Shown: in pieces, positions 16,999-25,979 of the stretch
Numbering within the stretch: the first letter of the stretch is position 1
How the letters are laid out: each line of letters starts with the position of its first letter
Source: Flavisolibacter ginsengisoli DSM 18119
GTDB lineage: Bacteria > Bacteroidota > Bacteroidia > Chitinophagales > Chitinophagaceae
NCBI RefSeq assembly: GCF_900129295.1
Contig: NZ_FQUU01000010.1
Coordinates: 62,001 to 126,000 of the forward strand
DNA length: 64,000 nt
Direction of reading: 5' to 3'
Notes under the pieces: model-generated
The model's input: the letters and a program-made list of their open reading frames with translations, nothing else
Told to the model about the DNA's origin: nothing
The model's database searches: none
Made by a program: the position numbers and the translations under genes

Positions 16999-17049
16999 GT
17001 GAAAAAAATATTGGTACATATCCATCATCATGTTCTTGCCCTTGGGTGA
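16999..17049 (+). CDS. hisL: Histidine operon leader peptide
   Basis: A GTG-started reading frame encodes MKKILVHIHHHVLALG. It has four His codons out of five consecutive codons (17017-17031) and a TGA stop at 17047-17049. It is followed by a terminator hairpin just before hisG. This is the arrangement of ribosome-mediated transcription attenuation known from enteric his operons. The stop codon lies inside GGTGAGCC (17045-17052), the sequence that can pair with the 5' arm of the terminator. A ribosome finishing the peptide would therefore cover the antiterminator arm, while one stalled on His codons would leave it free. Confidence 0.85.
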   Translation: MKKILVHIHHHVLALG

Positions 17050-17077
17050 GCCCGTTGATGTATGTATTACAAATAAC

Positions 17078-17108
17078 AAAGGCTTACCGTGAGGTGAGCC
17101 TTTTTGTT
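17078..17108 (+). terminator. his attenuator terminator with alternative antiterminator
   Basis: AAAGGCTTACC (17078-17088) pairs with GGTGAGCCTTT (17093-17103) around a GTGA loop, followed by T-rich TTTTTGTTTT. The 3' arm GGTGAGCC (17093-17100) has an identical copy at 17045-17052 in the leader. That upstream copy can pair with GGCTTACC (17081-17088) to form an antiterminator, so the two structures exclude each other. hisG starts 45-50 nt downstream. Confidence 0.85.
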
Positions 17109-17152
17109 TTACTGCTTTTGAAGAAGCTTTAGTTATTCGTAAAAATTGAAAG

Positions 17153-18007
17153 ATGGTCTTAAAAATTGCGATTCAGAAATCAGGTCGTTTGCATGACGAT
17201 AGTATACAGTTATTAAAAGATTGCGGTATAGCGGTTAAGAATGGTCATAACCAGTTAAAAACTGTTGCCGATAACTTTCCGCTGGAAGCCTATTTTTTAA
17301 GGGATGATGATATTCCGCAGTATGTAGAAGATAATGTTGCCCATATCGGTATTGTCGGAGAAAATGTTCTTTTTGAAAAGAACAAATCTGTGGACGTAGT
17401 GGAGCAACTGGGATTTGGAAAGTGCAGGTTATCTATTGCGGTGCAAAAAAACGATCAGTATAGTGATTCCTCATATTTGCAGGGAAAGAAAATTGCCACC
17501 AGCTACCCTGAGTTGACAAGGCAATTTTTAAATGTCAATAATATACAGGCTGAGATACATGAGATCAGTGGATCTGTTGAACTGGCCCCAAGTATTGGCC
17601 TGGCAGATGCTGTTTGTGACCTGGTGAGCAGCGGATCTACCTTGTTCATGAATGGATTGAAGGAGGTCCAGACCATATTGAAAAGCCAGGCAGTGCTGGT
17701 AAGGTCTAAAGAATTGGAAAGCGGACAACAGGCTTTGCTGGACCAGCTTTTGTTTCGAATCAGGGCGGTAAAGAAAGCTAAGAACAATAAATATGTATTG
17801 CTGAATGCGCCGAATGATTCACTGGAAAAGATCATTTCATTACTTCCGGGAATGAAAAGTCCAACTGTACTCCCTTTGGCGGAGAGTGGCTGGAGTTCAG
17901 TGCATAGTGTATTAAATGAAGATGAATTTTGGGAAAAGATAGAAGCTTTAAAAAATGCGGGAGCCCAGGGTATCCTTGTTATACCTATAGAAAAAATGAT
18001 CATTTAA
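17153..18007 (+). CDS. hisG: ATP phosphoribosyltransferase HisG (long form)
   Basis: First enzyme of histidine biosynthesis: couples ATP and PRPP to phosphoribosyl-ATP. The 284-residue length and a C-terminal ACT-like regulatory domain (about residues 205-284) mark the long, self-sufficient form that is feedback-inhibited by histidine and needs no HisZ. The N-terminal LKIAIQKSGRLHDDS, GIVGENVL and the PRPP-binding DLVSSGST (about 159-166) are visible. It is the first structural gene after the his attenuator; hisD follows 11 bp later. Confidence 0.96.
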   Translation: MVLKIAIQKSGRLHDDSIQLLKDCGIAVKNGHNQLKTVADNFPLEAYFLRDDDIPQYVEDNVAHIGIVGENVLFEKNKSVDVVEQLGFGKCRLSIAVQKNDQYSDSSYLQGKKIATSYPELTRQFLNVNNIQAEIHEISGSVELAPSIGLADAVCDLVSSGSTLFMNGLKEVQTILKSQAVLVRSKELESGQQALLDQLLFRIRAVKKAKNNKYVLLNAPNDSLEKIISLLPGMKSPTVLPLAESGWSSVHSVLNEDEFWEKIEALKNAGAQGILVIPIEKMII

Positions 18008-18018
18008 AGCAATGAATT

Positions 18019-19299
18019 ATGCGGGTAATTAATAAGCCATCAAAAAATCAATGGAAGCAATTGCTGGAAAGGCCATATGTTGATAATTCAACGGTGCTGA
18101 ATTCAGTAAAAGAAATATTAAAAAGCGTTGAGAAGGGTAGGGATGGAACGCTAAAAGAGCTTACTAAAAAGTTTGAAAGAGCATTACTAACTGAATTAAA
18201 AGTAAGTGAGGAAGAATTGGCAAATGCGGAGAAAATGGTCCCTGGTGAACTCAAAACGGCTATTCAGCAGGCAAAAGAAAATATCAGCAGGTTTCACCAG
18301 GCCCAGGTAAGGCAGGAGGAAAGGATAGAAACAATGCCCGGAGTAGAATGCTGGAGGAAATCAATTGGAATAGAAAAGGTAGGGCTATATATCCCAGGGG
18401 GTACAGCACCCTTGTTTTCTACTGTGCTGATGTTGGCTATTCCGGCAGTAATAGCAGGTTGTAAGGAGATCATTTTATGTACACCTTGTAATGAAGAAGG
18501 GGATGTGCACCCTGCAATTTTATATACGGCAAAGTTGGTTGGTGTAAACAAGATTTTTAAAATTGGTGGAGCGCAGGCAATTGCTGCAATGGCTTATGGC
18601 ACAGAAAGCGTTCCAGCAGTGTATAAAATTTTTGGCCCGGGTAATCAATATGTGACAGCTGCCAAACAACTGGTGCAAATGCAGGGAATTGCTATTGATA
18701 TGCCTGCAGGGCCAAGTGAAGTTTGTGTATGGGCAGACGAAACCGCCAATCCTTCCTTTGTGGCAGCCGATCTGTTATCCCAGGCAGAGCATGGACCTGA
18801 TAGCCAGGTGCTGCTGGTGAGTACACAGGCTGAAGTTATTGATAAAGTCATAGAAGAAGTGAACAGGCAGGTGCAGATGTTGCCCCGCAAAGACACCGCT
18901 TTAAAAGCCCTGGAAAACAGTAAAGCAATTATTTTAGAAAACTCAGACACTGCTATGGACATGATCAATACCTATGCCCCAGAACATTTGATCTTGTGTT
19001 GCTGTGATGCAGACCAAGTAGCAGAAAGGATCACTAATGCAGGATCAGTATTCATAGGTCATTATTCACCGGAGAGCGTAGGGGATTATGCCAGCGGTAC
19101 CAATCATACACTCCCCACAAATGGCTTTGCGAATGCCTACAGCGGGGTCAGTGTTGACAGCTTTGTAAAAAAGATCACTTACCAGAAATTATCCAAAGAA
19201 GGGCTGGCAAGTATTTCAAATACCGTGGTGCAAATGGCAGAAGCTGAAGGATTGGAAGCACATGCACAGGCAGTCCGGGTGAGAATGCAACAGAATTAG
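18019..19299 (+). CDS. hisD: Histidinol dehydrogenase HisD
   Basis: A 426-residue NAD-dependent zinc enzyme that oxidises L-histidinol to L-histidine, the last two steps of the pathway. Family signatures include GLYIPGGTAPLFSTVLMLAIPA, GPGNQYVTAAK, DMPAGPSEV (about 226-234), the Zn-ligand region LLSQAEHGPDSQ (about 247-258) and APEHL. Normal length. Second gene of hisGDCB; 11 bp after hisG and 58 bp before hisC. Confidence 0.97.
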   Translation: MRVINKPSKNQWKQLLERPYVDNSTVLNSVKEILKSVEKGRDGTLKELTKKFERALLTELKVSEEELANAEKMVPGELKTAIQQAKENISRFHQAQVRQEERIETMPGVECWRKSIGIEKVGLYIPGGTAPLFSTVLMLAIPAVIAGCKEIILCTPCNEEGDVHPAILYTAKLVGVNKIFKIGGAQAIAAMAYGTESVPAVYKIFGPGNQYVTAAKQLVQMQGIAIDMPAGPSEVCVWADETANPSFVAADLLSQAEHGPDSQVLLVSTQAEVIDKVIEEVNRQVQMLPRKDTALKALENSKAIILENSDTAMDMINTYAPEHLILCCCDADQVAERITNAGSVFIGHYSPESVGDYASGTNHTLPTNGFANAYSGVSVDSFVKKITYQKLSKEGLASISNTVVQMAEAEGLEAHAQAVRVRMQQN

Positions 19300-19357
19300 A
19301 TATATAAGAAGCTTGCTATTAAAAATAAATGACCATTATTAAAGCCCAATAACAACA

Positions 19358-20413
19358 ATGAACTTTGATCTTAATAAACTGGTTAGGCAAAATATCAGGG
19401 ATCTGAAACCTTATTCATCTGCCCGCAGCGAATATAGTGGCACAGCCAATGTGTTCCTTGATGCCAACGAGAATAGTTATGGTTCGCCATTAACTAAATG
19501 GTACAATCGTTATCCCGATCCATTGCAGTGGGAATTAAAAAAGAAAATAGCTGCCATTAAAAATGTTCCTGCTGAAAACATGCTTCTAGGTAATGGCAGT
19601 GATGAATGTATTGACCTGTTGATACGGGCATTCTGCGAGCCTCAAAAAGATAACCTCATCATTTGTCCTCCTACCTATGGCATGTATGAAGTTTACGGCA
19701 ATATCAATAATGTGGAGGTGCGTGAAGTGCCTTTATTGCCCGGCTTTCAGCTCAACCTGGAGGCCATTGAGGCTGCGATCGATGAAAATACCAAGTTGAT
19801 CTTTATTTGTTCTCCCAATAACCCTACTGGTAATAGTATGGAAAGGGAAGACATTGAAATAGTCCTTAATAATTTTGAAGGGATAGTAGTGATTGATGAA
19901 GCCTATATCAATTACAGCAGGCGCCGGTCCTTTGTTGCTGAATTAAAAGAATATCCAAACCTTGTGGTTATGCAAACTTTTTCAAAGGCATGGGGGCTGG
20001 CAGCCCTTCGTTTGGGAATTAATTTCGCATCGGATGAAATCGTTAGCATCCTCAATAAGATCAAACCTCCCTACAACATCAACCAGGCAACCCAGGAACT
20101 GGCTTTAAAGGCACTGGATAACCTGGAGGATGTCAACACCATGATCAGGGATACGGTGAAGGAACGAGAGGAATTGGTTAAGGAACTGGTGCAGTTACCT
20201 ATGGTACAGAAAGTGTACCCTTCTGATGCCAATTTTGTTTTGGCAAAAATGGATCAGGCTACCCAGGTATATAATTATTTAAAAGAGAAAGGCATTATTG
20301 TGCGCAACAGGAGCAATGTTGTCCTGTGTGAAGATTGCTTACGTATCACAGTTGGTACGCCAGAACAGCACAAGCAGTTACTTAAAACATTAAAGGAATA
20401 TAAAACTATTTAA
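19358..20413 (+). CDS. hisC: Histidinol-phosphate aminotransferase HisC
   Basis: A 351-residue PLP-dependent class II aminotransferase converting imidazole acetol phosphate to histidinol phosphate. Motifs: LDANEN near the N-terminus, GNGSDE (about 79-84), [18 protein letters not shown], and the PLP lysine in [14 protein letters not shown] (about 207-220). A 58-bp gap separates it from hisD, without a terminator. Its stop is 1 bp from the hisB start. Confidence 0.96.
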   Translation: MNFDLNKLVRQNIRDLKPYSSARSEYSGTANVFLDANENSYGSPLTKWYNRYPDPLQWELKKKIAAIKNVPAENMLLGNGSDECIDLLIRAFCEPQKDNLIICPPTYGMYEVYGNINNVEVREVPLLPGFQLNLEAIEAAIDENTKLIFICSPNNPTGNSMEREDIEIVLNNFEGIVVIDEAYINYSRRRSFVAELKEYPNLVVMQTFSKAWGLAALRLGINFASDEIVSILNKIKPPYNINQATQELALKALDNLEDVNTMIRDTVKEREELVKELVQLPMVQKVYPSDANFVLAKMDQATQVYNYLKEKGIIVRNRSNVVLCEDCLRITVGTPEQHKQLLKTLKEYKTI

Positions 20414-20414
20414 G

Positions 20415-21581
20415 ATGGAAAGCGGACATTCATCAGGCAGGGGGAAACGGGTATTATTTGTTGACCGTGACGGAACAATGATCCAGGAAGTTCCGCCATT
20501 TTACCAGATCGATTCATTTGATAAAGTATCATTTTATCCCTATGTATTTAAATACCTGGGAAAGATAGCAGAAGAACTGGATTATGAACTGGTGCTTGTT
20601 TCTAACCAGGATGGACTGGGAACAGATAAATTTCCCGAAGAACAATTCTGGCCACCGCATAACCTTGTCATGAGTTCATTTGCCAATGAAGGGATCATCT
20701 TTTCTGAAGAATTGATAGATCGTAGCATGCCTGCGGAAAATTTACCTACCCGCAAACCTGGTATAGGAATGTTTACCAAATACCTGGATAATCCGGAATA
20801 CGATATCGCTAATTCATATGTTATTGGTGATCGCATTACGGATGTACAACTAGCCAAGAATCTTCATTGTAAAGCCATCTGGATAAGAAATAATCCAGAC
20901 CTGGGTGGTGCTGAAGTAAAAGATAGCCTGGATGAATTAGAGAAAGTGGTCGCTTTGTCCACGAAAGACTGGAAAGATATTTATGAATTTTTAAAGCTGG
21001 GCAGAAGGGTATTCCATCATCATCGCAAAACTGCTGAAACATCTGTCGAAATATTGCTGAACCTTGATGGCTCTGGCAAATCAAATATCCATACCGGGTT
21101 AGGTTTTTTCGATCATATGCTTGACCAGATAGCCCGTCATGGCATGCTTGACCTTGACATACAGGTAAATGGAGATTTGGACATAGATGAACACCACACA
21201 ATGGAAGATACCGGGATAGCGCTTGGTGAAGCTTTTATTAAGGCCCTGGGGGATAAAAGAGGCATTGAAAGATATGGGTTTGCTTTACCTATGGATGAGG
21301 TGGAGGCCAAAGTATTAATTGATTTTGGGGGACGTAACTGGATTGTTTGGAATACAGATTTCAGCAGGGAAAAAGTAGGGGATGTGCCCACTGAAATGTT
21401 CTTTCATTTCTTCAAATCCTTTTCCGATGCAGCGCGGTGTAATTTAAATATCGCATGTAAAGGGGAAAATGAGCATCATAAAATTGAGGCTATATTCAAA
21501 GCTTTCGCAAAAGCAATCAAAATGGCAGTTAAAAGAGATCCACTGAAACACTACCTGCCTTCAACCAAAGGAGTACTATAA
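20415..21581 (+). CDS. hisB: Bifunctional histidinol-phosphatase / imidazoleglycerol-phosphate dehydratase HisB
   Basis: A 388-residue fusion. The N-terminal HAD-type phosphatase (about 1-180) has the nucleophile motif VDRDGT (residues 16-21) and [13 protein letters not shown]; it removes phosphate from histidinol phosphate. The C-terminal dehydratase (about 195-388) has the metal-binding motifs [15 protein letters not shown] and [14 protein letters not shown] plus a second copy of the histidine motif near [14 protein letters not shown]. The fused form is known from Enterobacteria and Bacteroidota. Last gene of the first his cluster; the remaining his genes are at 32.1-34.8 kb, beyond the trp operon. 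Confidence 0.96.
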   Translation: MESGHSSGRGKRVLFVDRDGTMIQEVPPFYQIDSFDKVSFYPYVFKYLGKIAEELDYELVLVSNQDGLGTDKFPEEQFWPPHNLVMSSFANEGIIFSEELIDRSMPAENLPTRKPGIGMFTKYLDNPEYDIANSYVIGDRITDVQLAKNLHCKAIWIRNNPDLGGAEVKDSLDELEKVVALSTKDWKDIYEFLKLGRRVFHHHRKTAETSVEILLNLDGSGKSNIHTGLGFFDHMLDQIARHGMLDLDIQVNGDLDIDEHHTMEDTGIALGEAFIKALGDKRGIERYGFALPMDEVEAKVLIDFGGRNWIVWNTDFSREKVGDVPTEMFFHFFKSFSDAARCNLNIACKGENEHHKIEAIFKAFAKAIKMAVKRDPLKHYLPSTKGVL

Positions 21582-21669
21582 GACATTGATATTCGTTGCA
21601 TTCAATATTAAATAGAAACATCCTGTTTATACATGTTTTTATTTGGCACAATTGTTATTTCTTTTTTAA

Positions 21670-22080
21670 ATGGGGAATAAATTGTGTGTTATGAAAGTAA
21701 TTCTAAGTGTTTTGGGGTTTGTACTTCTTACCAGTTTTTCAGGCAAAAAAGTTGATGTTCTTGATGGCATCTGGACGGGCGTTTACCGCGCAGATAATGT
21801 AAGTGAACGTGTGCTGGTTAGATTTGATGATCAAAATGGTGTAGAGTTGTACAATGGTGAGGTAGAGGATAGCAATAAATTTACCGGTACCTATGAACTG
21901 GTAGGTGATACCCTTCTGAAATTTTCCTACCAGACACCGGATGGCAAGAATTTTAGTATGCACGGTACCGTTAATAAGAAAAGGAACTATGTGGATGGGA
22001 CCTGGGAAGCCAGTGATAAATTAACGGGAAGCTTTTACCTGAAAAAAGAGAAGATAGAGGAAATGTTTGTTCAGCCTTAA
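21670..22080 (+). CDS. Small secreted beta-rich protein, hypothetical
   Basis: A protein of 136 residues from 21670, or 129 from the internal ATG at 21691, which gives a cleaner signal peptide (MKVILSVLGFVLLTSFSG). The mature part alternates beta strands with IWTGVYRADN, YELVGDTLLKFSYQTPDGK and DGTWEASDKLTGSFYLKK, in the style of small lipocalin- or DUF-type periplasmic proteins. No family is firmly recognised. The 3' end overlaps the convergent amidohydrolase gene by 4 bp. Confidence 0.7.
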   Translation: MGNKLCVMKVILSVLGFVLLTSFSGKKVDVLDGIWTGVYRADNVSERVLVRFDDQNGVELYNGEVEDSNKFTGTYELVGDTLLKFSYQTPDGKNFSMHGTVNKKRNYVDGTWEASDKLTGSFYLKKEKIEEMFVQP

Positions 22081-23342
22081 GGATTGACATAGAACTTACC
22101 TTCTTTCATTACTAATATAAGGTTGCGAACATCCGATATGGCTTTCGAAGGATCACCTTTTACAGCAATGATATCGGCAAGTAAACCTTTTTTTATACGG
22201 CCTGTTTTTTCTCCGTATCCAAATACATCTGCATTGACAGAAGTGGAAGAGCGTAATACGTCTAATGGCTTCATGCCATACTCAACCATTAATTCCATTT
22301 CCCTGGCATTATCACCATGAGGGAAAACTCCAACATCTCCACCCATGCAAATGATAACGCCATTTTTAAGTGCTGATTGAAAGCTTTTCTTTTTAGCAGT
22401 GATACGTGCAGGCTCAGGGTCAATATTTTTCTTCCAGCCAGCATATTGTAATATGGCTTCCCCTGCAGCCAATGTTGGGCAAAGTGCCACATGTTTTTCT
22501 TTCATTAACCGGAATATTTCCTCATCACCGTCATCGCCGTGTTCAATAGTGCTGACGCCTCCCAGGATTGCCCTGCGCATGCCTTCCTTAGTGGATGCAT
22601 GTGCAACAGTTTGTCTTCCGCTGCTATTGGCAATGGAGGTAGCTGCCGATATCTCTTCCACACTAAAGGTAGGTGCGGCCTGCCCATCACGTCCCCATCT
22701 GTAATCAGCATATATCTTTATGAGGTCAGCCCCTTTTGATATCTGGTTCCTGGCTTCATTACTCATTTCTTCAATATTGCCTACTTCTGCTGCCCCTTGT
22801 GGAAGGTCAAGGTCTGGGTTAGCGTAATTTGGACCATAAGCACCCCTGGCTACAATGGCTTTTGTGGCAATGATCATATGCGGTCCGGGAACTATCTTTT
22901 TCTCTATCGCTTTTTTTAAACCGGCATCATCATAAGCTGCTCCTTCGGTGCCTAAGTCTCGAACAGTAGTAAAGCCAGCCAGTAAAGTAGCCCTTGCATG
23001 TTCTACGGCCCTGGCAGTACGTTCTGCCCTGCTTTCCTTTAAGACCTGGTCATTCCAGTTTACTTCATTATAGGGATGCAGAAAGAGATGGGAGTGTCCT
23101 TCAATCAATCCTGGCAAAAGCGTGGTACCTGCTAAATTGATTACCCTTGTGTTGGCAGGTAATTTAAAGGCCATGGGTCCACATGCTTCTATTTTATTGC
23201 TTTTAACCAATACGATCCAGTCACTATGCATCTGCTCGCCGTCAAAAACACGGTCTGGTTTCAACAGGTAAAAGCTGTCTGTTTGTGCAAATGAAAAAGT
23301 GAAGCTTAAAAGAAACGAGAGAAGTAATGCCATTTTCATCAT
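22077..23342 (-). CDS. Secreted metal-dependent amidohydrolase
   Basis: A 421-residue protein with a signal peptide (about 1-19, ending FSFAQ), placing it in the periplasm or outside. It belongs to the imidazolonepropionase/prolidase-like branch of the amidohydrolase superfamily. Metal-binding motifs visible are GHSHLF (about 81-86), the HAST and EHGDD histidines in the middle and GGDVGVFPHG near residue 330. Substrates in this branch include Xaa-Pro and other dipeptides; the substrate here cannot be told from sequence. It is flanked by small secreted proteins and is not part of the his or trp operons. Confidence 0.88.
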   Translation of the reverse strand: MMKMALLLSFLLSFTFSFAQTDSFYLLKPDRVFDGEQMHSDWIVLVKSNKIEACGPMAFKLPANTRVINLAGTTLLPGLIEGHSHLFLHPYNEVNWNDQVLKESRAERTARAVEHARATLLAGFTTVRDLGTEGAAYDDAGLKKAIEKKIVPGPHMIIATKAIVARGAYGPNYANPDLDLPQGAAEVGNIEEMSNEARNQISKGADLIKIYADYRWGRDGQAAPTFSVEEISAATSIANSSGRQTVAHASTKEGMRRAILGGVSTIEHGDDGDEEIFRLMKEKHVALCPTLAAGEAILQYAGWKKNIDPEPARITAKKKSFQSALKNGVIICMGGDVGVFPHGDNAREMELMVEYGMKPLDVLRSSTSVNADVFGYGEKTGRIKKGLLADIIAVKGDPSKAISDVRNLILVMKEGKFYVNP

Positions 23343-23415
23343 CGAAAGATAAGCATACTATAAACACGTTTCCAGGGCTGACGTTCATGAAAAAGAAATG
23401 GAAGCAAGTTGATGA

Positions 23416-23847
23416 TTATTTAACCCTGGTCCATGTATCGGTCTTTCCTAATAGGGAAAAGCCAATGTAACCCCGGACACTGAGTGTCCTCTGATCTTTC
23501 AATCGCATATAAGCGCTGTATTCCTTGCCATCAGAAGGATTATAGATACGGCCATCCGTCCATTCACCATCATCATATTTAAAGTCTTTCAACATGACAA
23601 GTCCGATAAGCGGATGACTGCGTTTATCGGGGTCAGCGTTTTTATGATCTACCTTTGGTTTTCCTGTCGCATCCAGCGCATCCTTTAACCAGATGATCTT
23701 TCCATAAAAACGACTGTTCTGTTTGTAAATCTGTATATGGCCTTTTCCTGTACCATTCTTCCATATTCCTACAATAGCATCTGCATTATCTTTTGTTGTA
23801 AAAGAATGCAGACCTAATAAGGGAAGTAAAAATAACAGTGCCTTCAT
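23416..23847 (-). CDS. DUF2147 domain-containing secreted protein
   Basis: A 143-residue protein with a short signal peptide (about 1-18). The mature part fits DUF2147: VGIWKNGTGKGHIQIYKQNSRFYGKIIWLKD at the start, then DPDKRSHPLIGLVMLKDF and a C-terminal LSVRGYIGFSLLGKTDTWTR. The family forms a small beta-barrel; its function is unknown, and members are often secreted. It reads in the same direction as the amidohydrolase 73 bp away, so the two may share a transcript. Confidence 0.85.
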   Translation of the reverse strand: MKALLFLLPLLGLHSFTTKDNADAIVGIWKNGTGKGHIQIYKQNSRFYGKIIWLKDALDATGKPKVDHKNADPDKRSHPLIGLVMLKDFKYDDGEWTDGRIYNPSDGKEYSAYMRLKDQRTLSVRGYIGFSLLGKTDTWTRVK

Positions 23848-23998
23848 AAGTTATAATTTGATGAGTTCATAAATAAAAAGGCTCATCACCTTTATATCCT
23901 AAGATTGTTCCAGTTTAAACTTACTGCTTAGTTTTAACAGGGAAAAGAAAAAGGATGCAAAAATTAAAGGAAAGGATGCATATAAAATATATAAAACT

Positions 23999-24295
23999 CT
24001 AATCCTCAACCTCTGCGTATACATCCCTGTATTCTTTTTTCATTTCAAATACAGCCCTTGCAAAAGAGCATATTGGATGAATTTTCAGATGCCGGGATCG
24101 GGCAAATTCAACAGCTTTATAGATCAATTGGTCACCTACATCCTTCCCCCGTAAGGCCTTATCAACTTCTGTATGTTCAATAATTATTGATCCGGGGTCT
24201 TTTTGGTCATAGGTCAATGCAGCCACTGTGTCTTCATGGCCATCCTGAATAAAAAATATACCTCCTGACCCGTTTTGTTTGTGTTGTATCAGCAT
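23999..24295 (-). CDS. Small GNAT-like N-acetyltransferase (YjdJ type)
   Basis: A 98-residue protein with the compact acetyl-CoA-binding core of the Acetyltransf_CG/YjdJ group. Visible features are IIIEHTEVDKALRGKDVGDQLIYKAVEFARSRHLKIHPICSFA: a beta-bulge-helix unit and a conserved Cys. Substrates of this small group are mostly unknown. It is transcribed away from the trp leader, and its start lies 67 bp from the leader peptide, so its promoter region abuts the trp promoter. Confidence 0.85.
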   Translation of the reverse strand: MLIQHKQNGSGGIFFIQDGHEDTVAALTYDQKDPGSIIIEHTEVDKALRGKDVGDQLIYKAVEFARSRHLKIHPICSFARAVFEMKKEYRDVYAEVED

Positions 24296-24321
24296 AGGTT
24301 TCTGTTAAAGCTTAAATTATT

Positions 24322-24353
24322 TTTGTCCAAATGCCGTGCCCTTTGCATATTTG
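24322..24353 (+). promoter_or_regulatory. Putative promoter of the trp leader
   Basis: TTTG (24322-24325) and CATATTTG (24346-24353, one mismatch to TAnnTTTG) are 20 bp apart. The leader ATG is 8 nt after the second box, nearly the same spacing as at the his leader. A perfect TATTTTTG also exists at 24318-24325, overlapping the proposed -33 element; if that is the true -7 box, the 5' UTR would be about 32 nt. Confidence 0.5.
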
Positions 24354-24361
24354 CATACGAA

Positions 24362-24421
24362 ATGGTACAGTTAATTAACAAACAGTGGTGGTGGCATACA
24401 AACTCAAATGGGGTTCTGTAA
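24362..24421 (+). CDS. trpL: Tryptophan operon leader peptide
   Basis: The ATG-started frame encodes MVQLINKQWWWHTNSNGVL, with three consecutive Trp codons at 24386-24394 and a TAA stop at 24419-24421. A terminator follows at 24453-24474 and trpE at 24511. The last codons (GGG GTT CTG, 24410-24418) are complementary to CAGAGCCCC (24450-24458), which contains the 5' arm of the terminator. Stalling at the Trp codons would leave this segment free to form the antiterminator; completed translation would cover it. This is a compact analogue of the enteric trpL attenuator. Confidence 0.88.
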   Translation: MVQLINKQWWWHTNSNGVL

Positions 24422-24452
24422 GCTATTGCCATAGTTTATTCATCATATTCAG

Positions 24453-24474
24453 AGCCCCTATCAGGGGCTTTTTT
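24453..24474 (+). terminator. trp attenuator terminator
   Basis: AGCCCCT (24453-24459) pairs with AGGGGCT (24463-24469) around a 3-nt loop, followed by TTTTTT. CAGAGCCCC (24450-24458) can instead pair over 9 bp, with one G-U, with GGGGTTCTG (24410-24418) at the end of the leader reading frame. The two structures are mutually exclusive. Confidence 0.87.
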
Positions 24475-24510
24475 ATTGCCTGTCCCTTTCAATAAGCATT
24501 ATAAAGAAGA

Positions 24511-25974
24511 ATGAGTATGCAAACAGAAGCTAATACAGTACATGAATCCAGGATCAGGGGTAAGAAAATAAAGATCACCACAACCATTACCAGGAAACTG
24601 GCCGATGTGTATACACCTGTGGGCATCTACCTGCGTCTCCGGGATAGGTTCAGGGATACGGTCTTGTTGGAAAGTACAGACAGTCATGTGGCGGAGAACA
24701 GCTATTCCTTTATAGGCATCAATGCTATTGCGGGCATAGAGATCAGGGATAAGGATTATGTGGCCTTTAAATTCCCGGGACAGAATCCTGAAAAACTGGG
24801 CTTAAAAAAGTCAGATGATTTGAAAGAGATCCTCTGGGAGTTCATGAACCATTTTGAAACAGAAAGCGATGATCCTAAAACAGCCTGTTTGGCTCAAGGA
24901 GTATTTGGATATTTTAATTTTGAAGCAGCAGGTTTTTTTGAACATATAGATTTTAAACAGGGAGACCCTGTAAACAAGATCCCCCTGGCCCGGTATAGGT
25001 TGTACCAATATGTCATTGCCATCAATCACTTCAAGGATGAACTGATGCTGTTGGAAAATAAAGTGGATGGCCTTGAAAGTGAAGCGGATGTGGTGCAATC
25101 TCTTATTAATAGCAAAGATGTACCTACCTATCCTTTTTCATCTGTTGAAGCTGAAACATCCAATATAGAAGATGAGGCATACCGGCAGATGGTGTCAAAA
25201 GGAATCAAAAGCTGCCTTAGGGGTGATGTTTTCCAGATCGTTTTAAGCCGTCGATTCCAACAATCCTTTAAGGGAGATGAATTCAATGTATACAGGGCTT
25301 TACGGCATATCAATCCTTCCCCTTATCTATTCTTTTTTGATTATGGGGATTACAAATTATTGGGTTCCTCGCCCGAATCGCAATTGGTCATCAAAAACGG
25401 GAAAGCAATAGTTCATCCTATAGCTGGTACCTTTCGCAGGTCAGGGGATGATATAGTTGATCAGCAGCGGGCAGATGAACTGTTGGCAGATGCCAAAGAA
25501 AATGCCGAGCATGTGATGTTGGTTGACCTGGCAAGAAATGATCTCAGTACGGTTTGCACTAATGTTAAAGTCGAGCATTTCAGGGAAGTACAATATTATT
25601 CTCATGTCATACACCTGGTCAGTGAGGTTACAGGTTCTGTTTCCCACGGTGTCAATCCTTTTGAGGTTTTGTTCAAAACTTTCCCCGCAGGTACATTAAG
25701 CGGAGCTCCAAAGTACAAAGCAATGCAATTGATCAATGAATATGAAACTACGCCCAGAAGCTTTTATGGTGGTGCCATTGGCTATGTAGGTTTTGATGGA
25801 ACCTGCAACCATGCCATTATGATCCGCACCATGCTCAGTAAGGAAAATACTTTGATATACCAGGCAGGTGCAGGCGTAGTTGCTGCGAGTGATCCTGAAA
25901 GTGAATTACAGGAGGTCAATAATAAATTAGGTGCATTAAAAAAGGCTATTACCATGGCCAATACTATTAATTAA
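24511..25974 (+). CDS. trpE: Anthranilate synthase component I TrpE
   Basis: A 487-residue chorismate-using enzyme making anthranilate with TrpG. The C-terminal chorismate-binding domain shows FQIVLSRRF (about 240), the SPESQL segment, IAGTFRRSGDD, DLARNDLSTV, FPAGTLSGAPKYKAM (about 393-407) and YYGG-like FYGGAIGYVGFDG. The N-terminal ESTDSHVAENSYSFIG carries the Trp feedback region. The start may be at 24511 or 24517 (second Met). First structural gene after the trp attenuator; trpG follows after 5 bp. Confidence 0.96.
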   Translation: MSMQTEANTVHESRIRGKKIKITTTITRKLADVYTPVGIYLRLRDRFRDTVLLESTDSHVAENSYSFIGINAIAGIEIRDKDYVAFKFPGQNPEKLGLKKSDDLKEILWEFMNHFETESDDPKTACLAQGVFGYFNFEAAGFFEHIDFKQGDPVNKIPLARYRLYQYVIAINHFKDELMLLENKVDGLESEADVVQSLINSKDVPTYPFSSVEAETSNIEDEAYRQMVSKGIKSCLRGDVFQIVLSRRFQQSFKGDEFNVYRALRHINPSPYLFFFDYGDYKLLGSSPESQLVIKNGKAIVHPIAGTFRRSGDDIVDQQRADELLADAKENAEHVMLVDLARNDLSTVCTNVKVEHFREVQYYSHVIHLVSEVTGSVSHGVNPFEVLFKTFPAGTLSGAPKYKAMQLINEYETTPRSFYGGAIGYVGFDGTCNHAIMIRTMLSKENTLIYQAGAGVVAASDPESELQEVNNKLGALKKAITMANTIN

Positions 25975-25979
25975 AGCAT

